Positions 37,247 through 45,754 of a stretch of 64,000 bases of DNA are shown in pieces. The DNA is from Bordetella genomosp. 12. Its GTDB lineage: Bacteria; Pseudomonadota; Gammaproteobacteria; Burkholderiales; Burkholderiaceae_B. The DNA is taken from NCBI RefSeq assembly GCF_002261355.1, contig NZ_NEVU01000001.1, positions 1 through 64,000 of the forward strand, read 5' to 3'. The translations under genes were made by a program, and so were the position numbers. Position 1 is the stretch's first letter. Each line of letters starts with the position of its first letter. The notes beneath the pieces were generated by a model. That model was not told where the DNA came from. It saw only the letters and a program-made list of their open reading frames with translations, and ran no database searches.

Positions 37247-37746
37247 TCAAAATGGTGTACCAAGACATTTGCGGGCAACGCATTCGCGAACGTCCAGTGG
37301 ATGAGGCCTAAGTGTGAGCCGTAGGCGCGGACGTTCAGTGTAGACACATTGGACCGACACACAGGGAAGAAGTTCCGTCCAGACCCTGACGAGAGCCTTG
37401 ACGTAAGAGGCTGGCAAAACTATCGCAGCGATAGCCAGGGTGTTTTGTCCACAGGATTATTCACCGAAACCGAAAGTGAGCAACTCTGTTGATAAGTCCT
37501 GCCGTGCAGGAAAGATGACATATTGCATGCAGCTTGGTCGGGGGCACTGGATTAATCCCCAACACTATCCACAAGCTCGATCTATCAACAGCCGTGACAA
37601 GCCCCGACGACCCAGCACAGAAAATGGGGATATCTTTGTGAAGAATAGGCCGTTCAATGCGGTGGAAAACTCGGTCTGGCGAGCTGCCCTACTTAGGAAG
37701 TTATCCCCGAACTGAAAAACATCCTGCCCAGACATTGCAGCTAATT

Positions 37747-37769
37747 CCGTGATTAATCACGGTTTTTTT
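37747..37769 (+). terminator. small terminator-like palindrome in the gene-free region
   Basis: CCGTGATTAATCACGG (37747-37762) is a perfect palindrome: a 6-bp stem with TTAA as the loop, followed by seven T. It has the form of a plus-strand terminator although no plus-strand gene precedes it; it could end an untranslated transcript or act as a DNA structure near the DnaA boxes. Confidence 0.5.
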
Positions 37770-37929
37770 GCGCACTCGCCGTGTTAGCGCAAGCATTGCT
37801 CAGCAAAAGCGGCCTATCTCGCCTGGGTAAAACTATGTGGAAATCGTCCGCCAGATTTTGTGCAGAACTTGGGTTTCACCCGGCCGAACGGGAGCGTCGG
37901 ACTGCCCTGAAAACGCTGTCCCGGAATTT

Positions 37930-37950
37930 TTATCCACAAAGTTATCCAGA
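37930..37950 (+). promoter_or_regulatory. DnaA box pair
   Basis: A perfect DnaA box TTATCCACA (37930-37938) is followed 3 bases later by TTATCCAGA (37942-37950), one mismatch, in the same orientation. Confidence 0.6.
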
Positions 37951-38066
37951 GGCTGCGCAGCCTCCGGAACAGCCCGGAACAAAGCGAAATCAAGGCACAA
38001 ACGAGAATTCGAACGGGAGGAGATCCAGTTATGTTAGTGAGCACTAACTAACCGTCCGCAAACGAC

Positions 38067-38098
38067 AACGCCCCAGACTTTGAGGTCTTGGGGCGTTG
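38067..38098 (-). terminator. hairpin after cold-shock gene
   Basis: CAACGCCCCA and TGGGGCGTTG, with an inner GAC/GTC pair, form a strong stem 40 bp downstream of the cold-shock stop codon. No clear T tract follows on the minus strand, so its efficiency as a terminator is uncertain. Confidence 0.55.
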
Positions 38099-38140
38099 CG
38101 CCAGGGGTTGAGCCTGGCAACGGGAAAGAGATTTCCCGGT

Positions 38141-38347
38141 TTAGAGCGGGCGAATTTCGGCCGCTTGAGGCCCCTTCGGGCCATCCTTGACTTCGAATTC
38201 GACTTCCTGGCCTTCGTTGAGGCTGCGGTAGCCCCGGCCTTGAATCGCGGAGAAGTGCGCGAACACTTCAGTACCACCGGCGTCCGGGGTAATGAAGCCG
38301 TAACCCTTGTCGGCGTTGAACCACTTAACTTTGCCCTTCTGAGCCAT
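38141..38347 (-). CDS. cold-shock protein (CspA family)
   Basis: This is a 68-residue single-domain OB-fold RNA chaperone. RNP1 is KGYGFITP (about 14-21) and RNP2 is VFAHFS (about 28-33), both intact. The length and sequence [19 protein letters not shown] are typical of betaproteobacterial Csp proteins. AGGA lies 10 bases before the ATG and can be hidden in an 8-bp leader stem (38354-38398), which suggests structural control of translation. Constitutive or cold-induced expression cannot be decided from sequence. Confidence 0.95.
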   Translation of the reverse strand: MAQKGKVKWFNADKGYGFITPDAGGTEVFAHFSAIQGRGYRSLNEGQEVEFEVKDGPKGPQAAEIRPL

Positions 38348-38674
38348 TTTTATAGCGTCCTGAAAAAAAACACGAATTGCAAATGAATCAAGGACGCTGA
38401 CACCAACTCATCGTACAACGGTCACCGCTGGACGCTTCGTTTGCCGCTTGCCGCCAATGGCTTTAACCGGGCTTGCGCACTGCTTGAATCAACTGCAGGG
38501 CCAGCATACTCATCCCATCTTGCGCGTACATATTGTTGTTTACCCGTATGTGGCTTTTTTTCACTTGTCTCACAAGCGAAACCCTCTGCACGCCATACCT
38601 TGCCACGCATTTTGAACCAGCCGGGCCAGTCATAAGCTCATGCCCACATGGGCTTTACCGTTTTTGGGATACTT
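38348..38674. promoter_or_regulatory. spacer between divergent csp and aminotransferase genes
   Basis: This 327-bp divergent intergenic region holds the csp leader hairpin at 38354-38398 and the aminotransferase ribosome-binding site (GGGA 6 bases before 38675). I see no further gene. A run of T (38550-38558) and AT-rich bases around 38525-38560 suggest promoter DNA, but no clean -35/-10 pair stood out. Confidence 0.5.
38354..38398 (-). promoter_or_regulatory. csp leader hairpin hiding the Shine-Dalgarno
   Basis: AGCGTCCT at 38398-38391 (minus-strand reading) can pair perfectly over 8 bp with AGGACGCT at 38361-38354. The second arm contains the only good Shine-Dalgarno (AGGA). The loop is 29 nt and very A/T rich. 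Confidence 0.5.
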
Positions 38675-39889
38675 ATGCCCAACACCAGCTGCCCATCCAC
38701 GCCCCCTACCCTTTCACAAGCCATGATCCGCTCCAAACTGCCCGATGTCGGGACCACTATTTTCACCATCATGAGCCGCCTGGCCATCGATCATCAGGCC
38801 ATCAACCTGGGCCAGGGGTTCCCGGACTTCGATCCCGATCCCAAGCTGCTCGGGCTGGTTACCAAGGCGATGGCCGACGGGCACAACCAGTACCCCTATA
38901 TGCCGGGTGTCGCGCCGCTGCGCGCAGCCATCGCGGACAAAGTGGCTACGCTCTACGGGCATCGCTATGACCCGGAAACCGAAGTCACCGTCACCAGCGG
39001 CGCGACGGAAGCACTCATGGCCACGGTGCTGGCTGCAGTGGGCAGCGGCGACGAGGTCATCGTCATCGAACCTTGCTACGACTCCTACCTGCCCGCCATC
39101 CGCCTGGCCGGTGCCACCGCCGTACCAGTGCCCATGCGCGCCCCCACGACGGAAGACCCGCACTACCGCATCGATTGGCAGCGCGTGCGTGACGCCATCA
39201 CACCGCGCAGCCGCCTGTTGATGCTCAACTTTCCGCACAACCCCACCGGCGCCATCCTCGACGACAGCGATCTGGACGCGCTGGAAACCATTGTGCGCGA
39301 CACGGGCATTCTGCTGCTGGCCGATGAGGTCTATGAACACATCGTGTTCGATGGCAAGGCGCACGCCAGCATCGCGCGCCGGCCGTTGCTGGCAGAGCAT
39401 GCGTTTGTGATCTCGTCTTTCGGCAAGACTTACCACACGACGGGTTGGAAGATCGGTTATTGCTGCGCGCCGCGTCAACTCAGCGCGGAGCTGCGCAAAG
39501 TGCATCAGTTCATGGTGTTCACCGTGTCCTCACCCATGCAGTTCGCGCTGGCTGCGTTCATGGCGGATCCCAAACCCTATCTGGAGCTGCCGGCTTTCTA
39601 CGAAGCCAAACGCAAGCGCCTGGCCGATGGGCTGGCCGGCACGCGCTTTCGCGTCCTGCCCAGCCCCGGTACGTTCTTCATGCTGGCCGATTACAGCGAC
39701 ATCTCAGGCCAGAACGAAGCCGAGTTCGCACGCAGCCTGACGATCGATCACGGCGTGACCGTCATCCCGGTATCGGCCTTCTACCGCGACCCCGACGCGC
39801 AAGCCTCCAACCACAGCCTGGTGCGCTTTTGCTTCGCCAAGAAAGACGCCACCCTGGATGCCGCTCTCGAGCGTCTGGCCAAGGTATAA
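38675..39889 (+). CDS. PLP-dependent aminotransferase, methionine/kynurenine type
   Basis: This protein of about 404 residues is a class I/II fold-type I aminotransferase. The PLP-binding Lys is in SSFGKTYHTTGWKIGYCCAP (about residue 251); NFPHNPTGAIL and LLADEVYEHIVF are the usual PLP contacts, and VRFCFAKKD holds the carboxylate Arg. The end-to-end pattern (INLGQGFPDFDPDPKL) resembles the YbdL group, which uses methionine and kynurenine. I chose ATG 38675 for its GGGA; a start at 38723 is also possible. Confidence 0.85.
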   Translation: MPNTSCPSTPPTLSQAMIRSKLPDVGTTIFTIMSRLAIDHQAINLGQGFPDFDPDPKLLGLVTKAMADGHNQYPYMPGVAPLRAAIADKVATLYGHRYDPETEVTVTSGATEALMATVLAAVGSGDEVIVIEPCYDSYLPAIRLAGATAVPVPMRAPTTEDPHYRIDWQRVRDAITPRSRLLMLNFPHNPTGAILDDSDLDALETIVRDTGILLLADEVYEHIVFDGKAHASIARRPLLAEHAFVISSFGKTYHTTGWKIGYCCAPRQLSAELRKVHQFMVFTVSSPMQFALAAFMADPKPYLELPAFYEAKRKRLADGLAGTRFRVLPSPGTFFMLADYSDISGQNEAEFARSLTIDHGVTVIPVSAFYRDPDAQASNHSLVRFCFAKKDATLDAALERLAKV

Positions 39890-39900
39890 GGAGCCCACAG

Positions 39901-39936
39901 AAAAAAACGGCGTATCGTGAGATACGCCGTTTTTTC
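39901..39936. terminator. bidirectional terminator, aminotransferase / tctA
   Basis: AAAAAACGGCGTATC and GATACGCCGTTTTTT pair perfectly over 15 bp with the 4-base loop GTGA, between two convergent genes. It is strong on both strands. Confidence 0.95.
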
Positions 39937-39955
39937 ATCTGGCGGGTTCGCGCCG

Positions 39956-41473
39956 TCAGGCCGCCGCACGCCGCTTGCGGCGCAGATAACGCATGGCTTG
40001 CGGCACGACCACCACCGCCACAGCGGCAATCCACAGCCCCACCGACACCGAGCTGTCGAACAACACGCGCACATCCCCATTGGTGATGGACAAGGCACGG
40101 CGCAGGTTCTGCTCCATCATGTCGCCCAGCACGACGCCCAACACCAGTGGCGCCATGGGCACTTCGAACTTACGCAGAAAATAGCCGATGGCACCGATCA
40201 CCACCACCATCATGAGATCGAAGCTGCCGGCATTGATGGCATATACGCCGATATAGCTGATGCACAGAATCCCCGGCACCATCATCCAGGCCGGCACGGA
40301 AAGTACCTTGGAGAAGATGCGCACCAAGGGCACGTTCATCACGAACAGCAAGACGTTGGCGATGAACAGCGACGCGATCAAACCCCAGACCAGTTCGGGC
40401 TTGGTTTCAAACAGCGCCGGACCCGGCGTGATGTTGTAGAGCGTCAGTGCGCCCATCATGACTGCCGTCGTGCCAGAACCCGGCACGCCCAGGGTCAGCA
40501 TGGGCACGAAAGATCCGACAGCCGAAGCCGTGGCCGCCGCTTCGGGCGCCACCAATCCGCGCATGTCACCCTTGCCGAACTTGGCATTGGGATCTTTGTT
40601 TTCGATGATGCGCTTTTCTTGGGAGTAGGCCACTGCGGCAGCAACGCTTGCGCCGGCGCCAGGCAGCACGCCCACTCCAAACCCCACCAGTGCGCTGCGC
40701 ACCACGCTCCACCAGGTGAAGGCAAGCTCTTTCATGTTGAAAAGCTTGCGCCCGCTTGGTTTGACTTCGACGCTTTCGCCGCCGACGACTTTCTCGAGCA
40801 TTTCGAGCATTTCGGCCACGGCAAACAAGGCAATGACCACCACCACAAAGTCGATACCGTCGGCCAGATGCACCGAGTCGAAGGTGTAGCGATACACGCC
40901 TGAGTTCGAGTCCACACCAATGACGGAAATGCCCAGACCGATCATGGCGGCCAGCACACCCTTGACGGGCTGTTTACCCAACAAGCTGGTCAGACAGCAA
41001 AAGGCAAAGACCATCAACACGAAGTATTCCGCCGGGCCGAAGGCAAGCGCCCATTTTGCCAGCGTAGGAGCCAGCAGAATGATGCCCGTCACCGAAACGA
41101 TAGAGCCAAAGAAAGCCGACCATGCCGACAGCGACAGGGCCACGTTGGCCAGCCCCTGCCGAGCCAGGGGATAGCCGTCGAGCGTCGTCATGATGGCGCT
41201 GGCTTCGCCGGGCACATTCAACAGAATGGAAGTGATGCGGCCGCCATATTCAGCGCCCACATACACCGACGCCAACAGAATGAGCGCGGTCTCCGGCGGC
41301 AGATTCATGGCGAAGGCAATGGGGATGAGCATGGCCACGCCGTTGATCGGGCCCAAGCCTGGCAAGACACCCACCATGGTTCCGAAGAAGGAACCCAAGG
41401 CAGCCACCAGCACGTTGGTCATCGAGAACGCGACGCCAAACCCCAAAGACAAATGATCGAGAATGCCGTTCAT
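39956..41473 (-). CDS. tctA: tripartite tricarboxylate transporter, large membrane subunit TctA
   Basis: This 505-residue protein has about 11-12 TM helices and forms the transport path of a secondary tripartite (TTT) carrier. The family signatures GVLPGLGPINGVAMLIPIAF and the repeat GVGVLPGAGASVAAAVAYSQ are both present, the internal duplication typical of TctA. Its start overlaps the end of tctB by 4 bases. In Bordetella pertussis the equivalent gene is called bctA, as I recall it. The order on the minus strand is tctC-tctB-tctA. Confidence 0.92.
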   Translation of the reverse strand: MNGILDHLSLGFGVAFSMTNVLVAALGSFFGTMVGVLPGLGPINGVAMLIPIAFAMNLPPETALILLASVYVGAEYGGRITSILLNVPGEASAIMTTLDGYPLARQGLANVALSLSAWSAFFGSIVSVTGIILLAPTLAKWALAFGPAEYFVLMVFAFCCLTSLLGKQPVKGVLAAMIGLGISVIGVDSNSGVYRYTFDSVHLADGIDFVVVVIALFAVAEMLEMLEKVVGGESVEVKPSGRKLFNMKELAFTWWSVVRSALVGFGVGVLPGAGASVAAAVAYSQEKRIIENKDPNAKFGKGDMRGLVAPEAAATASAVGSFVPMLTLGVPGSGTTAVMMGALTLYNITPGPALFETKPELVWGLIASLFIANVLLFVMNVPLVRIFSKVLSVPAWMMVPGILCISYIGVYAINAGSFDLMMVVVIGAIGYFLRKFEVPMAPLVLGVVLGDMMEQNLRRALSITNGDVRVLFDSSVSVGLWIAAVAVVVVPQAMRYLRRKRRAAA

Positions 41474-41907
41474 ATCAGGCCCTCCAGCACACCGCCCGGC
41501 AACACCACGTCCAGGACCTTGTCAAACAACAGAAAGAACAGCAGCCCCATCACCAGGCCGCCGATGGCCGTCTTGATCCAGGAACCGCCGAACAGACGCC
41601 CGACCGCCACGGTCATGATGGCCGTGGCAATGACAAAGCCCAACCACTCGAACAAAAAGGCGTAGGCGGCGGCAAACAGCAGCATCAGTACGATGCGGCC
41701 ATTGGCTCCCGGGGGATTGGGATGGACCGGGTTGCCCCCTTTGATAGCCAGTCTGAGTCCGCACAAGCCGATGACCAAGGCGATGAGCAGCGGGAAAGCC
41801 CGCGGGCCGACGGGTTCGTAGGCGAAAGGCGCCTCGATGTCCCAGCCTGCCCAGGTCATAAAGGCGGCCAGGACCAGGGCAATAATGCCCAGCAAACGAT
41901 CATTCAT
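41470..41907 (-). CDS. tctB: tripartite tricarboxylate transporter, small subunit TctB
   Basis: This 145-residue protein has four TM segments (about 8-22, 40-56, 78-98, 105-135), the size of the poorly conserved TctB subunit. It is recognised by place (between tctC and tctA) and topology; the FEWLGFVIATAIMTVAVGRL segment also fits. It lies 68 bp downstream of tctC. Confidence 0.85.
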   Translation of the reverse strand: MNDRLLGIIALVLAAFMTWAGWDIEAPFAYEPVGPRAFPLLIALVIGLCGLRLAIKGGNPVHPNPPGANGRIVLMLLFAAAYAFLFEWLGFVIATAIMTVAVGRLFGGSWIKTAIGGLVMGLLFFLLFDKVLDVVLPGGVLEGLI

Positions 41908-41975
41908 GATCAGGGATCCAAGCGATGAGAATTACTGCGCGCGCCGGCGGCCAATGCCGCGGGCGCGCCGGGGAA

Positions 41976-42977
41976 TTACTTCTTGATCAAACCGAAGGAG
42001 TTGGCCAGTTCGGTGTATTGCTTGACCTGTTCCTTGACGTAGGCGTCGAGCTCCGGTCCCGTCTTGGAGAAGGGAAAGAGGCCTTGCTGCTCGCGCAGCT
42101 TGGCAAACTCGGGCGAAGCCATGGTCTTGTTGAAGGCGTTGACCCAGAATTGGTAGTCTTCATCCGAGACCTTGGGACCGACATAGAAGCCGCGAATAAT
42201 GGGCCATACGATGTCGTAACCCTGTTCCTTGGCCGTCGGGATGTCGGCCAGCTTGCCGGGCAGACGATCGGTATTGAAGACCGCCAGAACGCGAATCGGA
42301 GCGCCGCCTTCGAGCATCGTGAAGGCTTCGGCAGCATCGCCCATATAGGCCTGGATGTGACCGCCGCGCAGCGCCGTCACGGCTTCGCCACCGCCTTCGA
42401 AAGCCACGAAGCGCATTTTGCGGAAGTCCACGTCGGCGGCCTTGGCGGTCAGTGCGGCCTTCATCCAATCCTGGCTACCCACCGTGCCGCCCGCGCCCAA
42501 CACGATCTTGGTCGGATCCTGCTTGAAGGCCTCCATCAGGCTCTTCAGATCTTTGTAGGGCGAGTCATTGCGCACCACGGCCACGCCGTAGTCGGTACCG
42601 ATACCGGCCAGCCAGCGCACGTCGTTGACGTTGTACTTGCCGAATTTGCCCTGGGCCAGATTGAGCAGCGAACCGCCGGAGAAAGCCACGATGGTGCCCG
42701 GCTCCTTGGGATGCTGAGCCACGATGTTGTTGTAGGCCACCGCACCAATGCCGCCGGGCATATAGACGATGCGCATCGGTGTCTTGAGCGCGCCGCTTTG
42801 CTTCAGGCCTTCTGTGGCCAGGCGGCAGGTCAGGTCAAACCCCCCGCCCGGCTGGGCCGGAGCGATACATTCAGGGCGGCGGGGTTCGCCTTCGGCCTGA
42901 GCACTCAGGCTGGCGCCCAAGCTCACCATTCCCAGCGCGGCCATGGCGCCAATACGGATTTTTTGCAGAATCTGCAT
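41976..42977 (-). CDS. tctC: tricarboxylate-binding protein of the Bug family (TctC)
   Basis: This periplasmic protein of about 333 residues has a signal peptide (1-26, cleavage near SAQA). Bug-family features are the AGGTVGSQDW loop and the CIAPAQPGGGFDLTCRLATE N-terminal lobe that grips carboxylates through main-chain contacts. I chose ATG 42977 because the signal peptide begins there. The B. pertussis equivalent, BctC, was reported to bind citrate and to signal through the neighbouring sensor kinase; the gene arrangement here supports the same role. Confidence 0.92.
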   Translation of the reverse strand: MQILQKIRIGAMAALGMVSLGASLSAQAEGEPRRPECIAPAQPGGGFDLTCRLATEGLKQSGALKTPMRIVYMPGGIGAVAYNNIVAQHPKEPGTIVAFSGGSLLNLAQGKFGKYNVNDVRWLAGIGTDYGVAVVRNDSPYKDLKSLMEAFKQDPTKIVLGAGGTVGSQDWMKAALTAKAADVDFRKMRFVAFEGGGEAVTALRGGHIQAYMGDAAEAFTMLEGGAPIRVLAVFNTDRLPGKLADIPTAKEQGYDIVWPIIRGFYVGPKVSDEDYQFWVNAFNKTMASPEFAKLREQQGLFPFSKTGPELDAYVKEQVKQYTELANSFGLIKK

Positions 42978-43074
42978 GAGATGCGGTCTCCGTTGTTGTT
43001 TGGATTCTTGCCCGGCACGCGGGATCGCGCCGGCAGGTACCGCACCGTACAAAATCTACCCTTTCCGTTTCCTT

Positions 43075-44532
43075 TCAAATCGGCCAGTTTTTCTGACGCA
43101 ACGCAGCATCCCGCGGGAAACCTAGGGTAAACACCAGTGTTGCGCGCAAGCCCGGACCAGGCTGGCGATTCTCCAGCTTGAGCGTGCCGCCGTGGATACC
43201 GACGATGGTGCCCACGATGGCCAGGCCCAGCCCGGCACCCGGTTTGTTCTTGCCCGCCGTCCCCCGGCGAAACCGCACGCTGGCGTGCTCGATATCCTCG
43301 GCCGACATGCCCGGACCGGCGTCTTCCACGCATATCCAGGCATGGTCATCATCCCCGCCGATCTGCACGGTGACTTCGCTGCCGGCCGGGCTGTAACGCA
43401 AGGCGTTGTCCAGCAGATTGGACAGCGCCTCGCGCAACAGGCCTTCCACTGCCTGGATGCAGACTGGTTTGGCCGGCCGTTCGAGGCCGAAATCGATTTG
43501 CTTCTGGCGGATGGCCGGCAGCAGTGACCTGCCGACACTGTCGGCCAAGGCGGCCAGATCGACGTTTTCCAGCGGCAGCCCCCCTTCGCTCCAGGGGGCG
43601 TCCTTGGCGCGGGCCAGGGTCAGCATCTGGTTGGTGGTGCGTACGGCCCTGTCCAGGCCTTCCCGCATGGCCAATAAGGCGGTATGGATCTCGTGGGGAT
43701 CGGTTTCGCGCAAGGCATAGGACGTCTGGGTGCGCAAAACGGACAGCGGCGTGCGCAATTGATGCGAGGCGTCATCGAGAAACTGCCGCTGCACCCTCGC
43801 CTGAGCCTCAAAACGGCCCGTATGGAGATTAATTGCCTCCAGGAGGGGGAGGACCTCACCCGGAACATCGGACGCGCTGATGGGGCTTAAATCGTCCGCA
43901 GAACGGCTGGCCACTTCATCCCTGAGCCGCTCAAGGGGTCTGAGAGCCATCAGAACGCTCCATATGACCGCCAAAACACTGATGAGCAGCATGACGACGT
44001 CCCGCTCCACGGAACGCAACAGCGCCCGATTAAGGAAGTCCTCGCGGGTTTCCAGCCCTTCGGCGACCTGGATGATCACCCGCCCCCCCTTATCCGCATA
44101 CAGGGGGGGATCCATGGGCCGAGCCAGCGCAGCCACGCGCAACGGCTGGCCGTCATAGGTGGCATAGAAAAATTCGGGTTTGCCGGATTGCAGCCGGCGC
44201 TCGGGCAGCGGCAGGCCGGGATTGCCGATTTCGGCCAGCCCGTCCTCGGTCGCTACCCGGTAATACACGTTGCCATTGGCCGTGAGCTCGAAGAATTCCA
44301 GCATGAGGTACGGCAGCTCCAGACTTAATCCACCGCTGGCTGTGGATATGTTGTGGTCGATGGAACGCAGTGCGCCGGCAAGTGCGCGATCGTAGGCAAT
44401 ATCGACCTGTTCGCGCAGTTGCTGGTTCGACAGCCACAGGCCTGCGACCAGGATAGTCACCAGAGCCGGGATCAACCACAGCAGCAAAGTGGCGCGCAAA
44501 GTGCGCGCCACCGGCGTATCACGAGTTTTCAA
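43075..44532 (-). CDS. tctE: sensor histidine kinase, TctE/BctE type
   Basis: This 485-residue kinase has two TMs (about 14-33 and 178-197) flanking a periplasmic domain of the TctE N-terminal type (STASGGLSLELPYLMLEFFEL, RLQSGKPEFFYATYDGQPLR). A HAMP-like linker is followed by the phospho-His in LDDASHQLRTPLSVLR, then NLLDNALRYSP, EDAGPGMS and GAGLGLAIVG. It overlaps the regulator gene by 14 bases. It is expected to respond to tricarboxylate-loaded or free TctC and to activate the transporter. Confidence 0.9.
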   Translation of the reverse strand: MKTRDTPVARTLRATLLLWLIPALVTILVAGLWLSNQQLREQVDIAYDRALAGALRSIDHNISTASGGLSLELPYLMLEFFELTANGNVYYRVATEDGLAEIGNPGLPLPERRLQSGKPEFFYATYDGQPLRVAALARPMDPPLYADKGGRVIIQVAEGLETREDFLNRALLRSVERDVVMLLISVLAVIWSVLMALRPLERLRDEVASRSADDLSPISASDVPGEVLPLLEAINLHTGRFEAQARVQRQFLDDASHQLRTPLSVLRTQTSYALRETDPHEIHTALLAMREGLDRAVRTTNQMLTLARAKDAPWSEGGLPLENVDLAALADSVGRSLLPAIRQKQIDFGLERPAKPVCIQAVEGLLREALSNLLDNALRYSPAGSEVTVQIGGDDDHAWICVEDAGPGMSAEDIEHASVRFRRGTAGKNKPGAGLGLAIVGTIVGIHGGTLKLENRQPGPGLRATLVFTLGFPRDAALRQKNWPI

Positions 44533-45199
44533 CAGCCACCTCCAGGCTGTAGCCCATTCCCCGCATCGTCACGATTTGTACACCAGTGCCGGCGAGTTTT
44601 TTTCGCAGCCGGTGGACCAGGACTTCGATGGCTTCCAGGTTGACATCACTGTCTTCTCCCTGGATGCGATCCAGGATTTGCTGCTTGTTAATAGGTTCGC
44701 CGCTGCGCTGGATGAGTACGCGCAGCACCGCGTATTCCTTTGGGGATAAGTGCAGGTTCTGTCCACTGACCGTAAATCGTTGCGCGGAAGTATCCAGAAC
44801 CAGGTTGCCCAATGACAAGCGCGGGTGGTCGCGTCCGCGGCTGCGCCGGATGAGTGCTGTCAGCCGGGCTTCCAGTTCTTCCAGTACGAAAGGTTTGGGC
44901 AAAAAATCATCCGCGCCTTCGTGCAGCGTACCCACTCTTTCAGCCAGTGAATCTCTTGCCGTGAGCACGAGAACCGGTGTGCGGTCGTCACGAGACCGCA
45001 TTTTGGTGAGCAAAGTGTGCCCATCCATGCCCGGCAGACCGAGATCGAGGATGACGGCATCGAATTCTTCGAGCGCCAGTCGGCGTTCGGCAAGCAGGCC
45101 ATTGTCGGCCCAGTCCACCACGAAGCCCGCATGGCGGGCAAGGCTGCGGGACAACCAGTGAGCCAGGTCGGCTTCATCTTCTATCAAAAGGATGCGCAT
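44519..45199 (-). CDS. tctD: response regulator, TctD/BctD type
   Basis: This 226-residue OmpR-family regulator has a receiver with Glu7-Asp8-Glu9, phosphoacceptor Asp52 (VILDLGLPGMDG), Thr in VLTARDS and Lys in LPKPF. The winged helix ends in RGMGYSLEV. It is the first gene of the tctDE pair and lies next to the AT-rich gap with DnaA boxes. Its likely target is the tctC promoter (42978-43074 region). Confidence 0.92.
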   Translation of the reverse strand: MRILLIEDEADLAHWLSRSLARHAGFVVDWADNGLLAERRLALEEFDAVILDLGLPGMDGHTLLTKMRSRDDRTPVLVLTARDSLAERVGTLHEGADDFLPKPFVLEELEARLTALIRRSRGRDHPRLSLGNLVLDTSAQRFTVSGQNLHLSPKEYAVLRVLIQRSGEPINKQQILDRIQGEDSDVNLEAIEVLVHRLRKKLAGTGVQIVTMRGMGYSLEVAVENS

Positions 45200-45291
45200 C
45201 GCGGGGACCCCGTGGGGTGGTGGCGGTGGGAAAGCATGTTTTGGCTTTTCCTTTTTTTTTCTTTATAAAAAGATTAATGATTAATAAGGGC

Positions 45292-45300
45292 TGTGGATAA
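45292..45300 (-). promoter_or_regulatory. DnaA box
   Basis: TGTGGATAA is the exact reverse complement of the consensus TTATCCACA and directly follows the AT-rich tract. Confidence 0.7.
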
Positions 45301-45381
45301 CTACCTTAACGCTCAAAACCGTATCTTTTTCAACAGCTTGAGCGAATTTTAGGCTGTGCAAGAACTCTGTTTGGCAAGAAA

Positions 45382-45439
45382 GCCCAAGTTGAACAAGTTT
45401 TTGCCCTGATGCCAAAAGAGCAGGTTGTTCAACTTGGGC
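45382..45439. repeat. 15-bp perfect inverted repeat
   Basis: GCCCAAGTTGAACAA (45382-45396) and TTGTTCAACTTGGGC (45425-45439) are exact inverse copies separated by 28 bp, and the spacer has a further TTTTG/CAAAA pairing. It lies between the two perfect DnaA boxes. It has no T tract and no flanking gene end, so it is not an ordinary terminator. Confidence 0.85.
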
Positions 45440-45472
45440 GCACAGAATGTGCACAACTGCGCCACCCAGTAG

Positions 45473-45481
45473 TTATCCACA
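45473..45481 (+). promoter_or_regulatory. DnaA box
   Basis: A perfect TTATCCACA, opposite in orientation to the box at 45292 and 172 bp from it. Confidence 0.7.
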
Positions 45482-45652
45482 GGTCGGTTTCTGGCAACCG
45501 CCTCTTTTTCGGACCTGAAGGCAGGGGAAAAGTGCCTTGCGCAGGCCGGCAAAAACGCCCTCGTGAAGCGGCCAAATCGGGCCCAGGAGCGATGAAAACA
45601 ACGGCTGGCGAGCCGCCCGCCCGCCGGCGCGCCAAGCGCTTACCGGGGGCGT

Positions 45653-45673
45653 GGTGATCAAAAAATGATCACC
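45653..45673. repeat. GATC-containing hairpin
   Basis: GGTGATCA (45653-45660) and TGATCACC (45666-45673) form a perfect 8-bp stem with a loop of five A. Each arm carries TGATCA, so two GATC sites face each other. Confidence 0.6.
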
Positions 45674-45724
45674 AAAAAAGCCGCGCCAAGTTTGTTTTTT
45701 GCTTAGGGGCGGCAGATTCAGGCG

Positions 45725-45754
45725 AAAAAAAACCGCCGTCTGGCGACGGCGGTT
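45725..45754 (-). terminator. maeB terminator
   Basis: AACCGCCGTC (45731-45740) pairs perfectly with GACGGCGGTT (45745-45754). On the minus strand it is followed by a run of eight T, 20 bp after the maeB stop codon. Confidence 0.92.

Larger units (their letters stand above)
36962..38140. other. gene-free region with parS cluster and DnaA-box-like sites
   Basis: This stretch of about 1.18 kb contains no credible gene. The mnmG side holds four parS palindromes (37019-37246). The middle and right hold DnaA-box-like 9-mers: TTGTCCACA (37445), TGTTGATAA (37487, reverse), CTATCCACA (37565), the perfect TTATCCACA (37930) and TTATCCAGA (37942). A palindrome with seven T (37747-37769) is also present. 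This is an origin-proximal segregation region and possibly an origin in its own right. Confidence 0.6.

Noticed and set aside
37006-38047. Open frames of 66-118 codons in the mnmG-csp spacer
   Set aside because: They cross parS palindromes and DnaA boxes, lack ribosome-binding sites and resemble no family; the DNA sites explain the region better.
45247-45289. AT-rich tract as a simple promoter of tctD
   Set aside because: It may include the tctD promoter, but the neighbouring perfect DnaA boxes, the doubled GATTAAT and the skew change make an unwinding element the better first hypothesis. I found no clean -35/-10 pair here.
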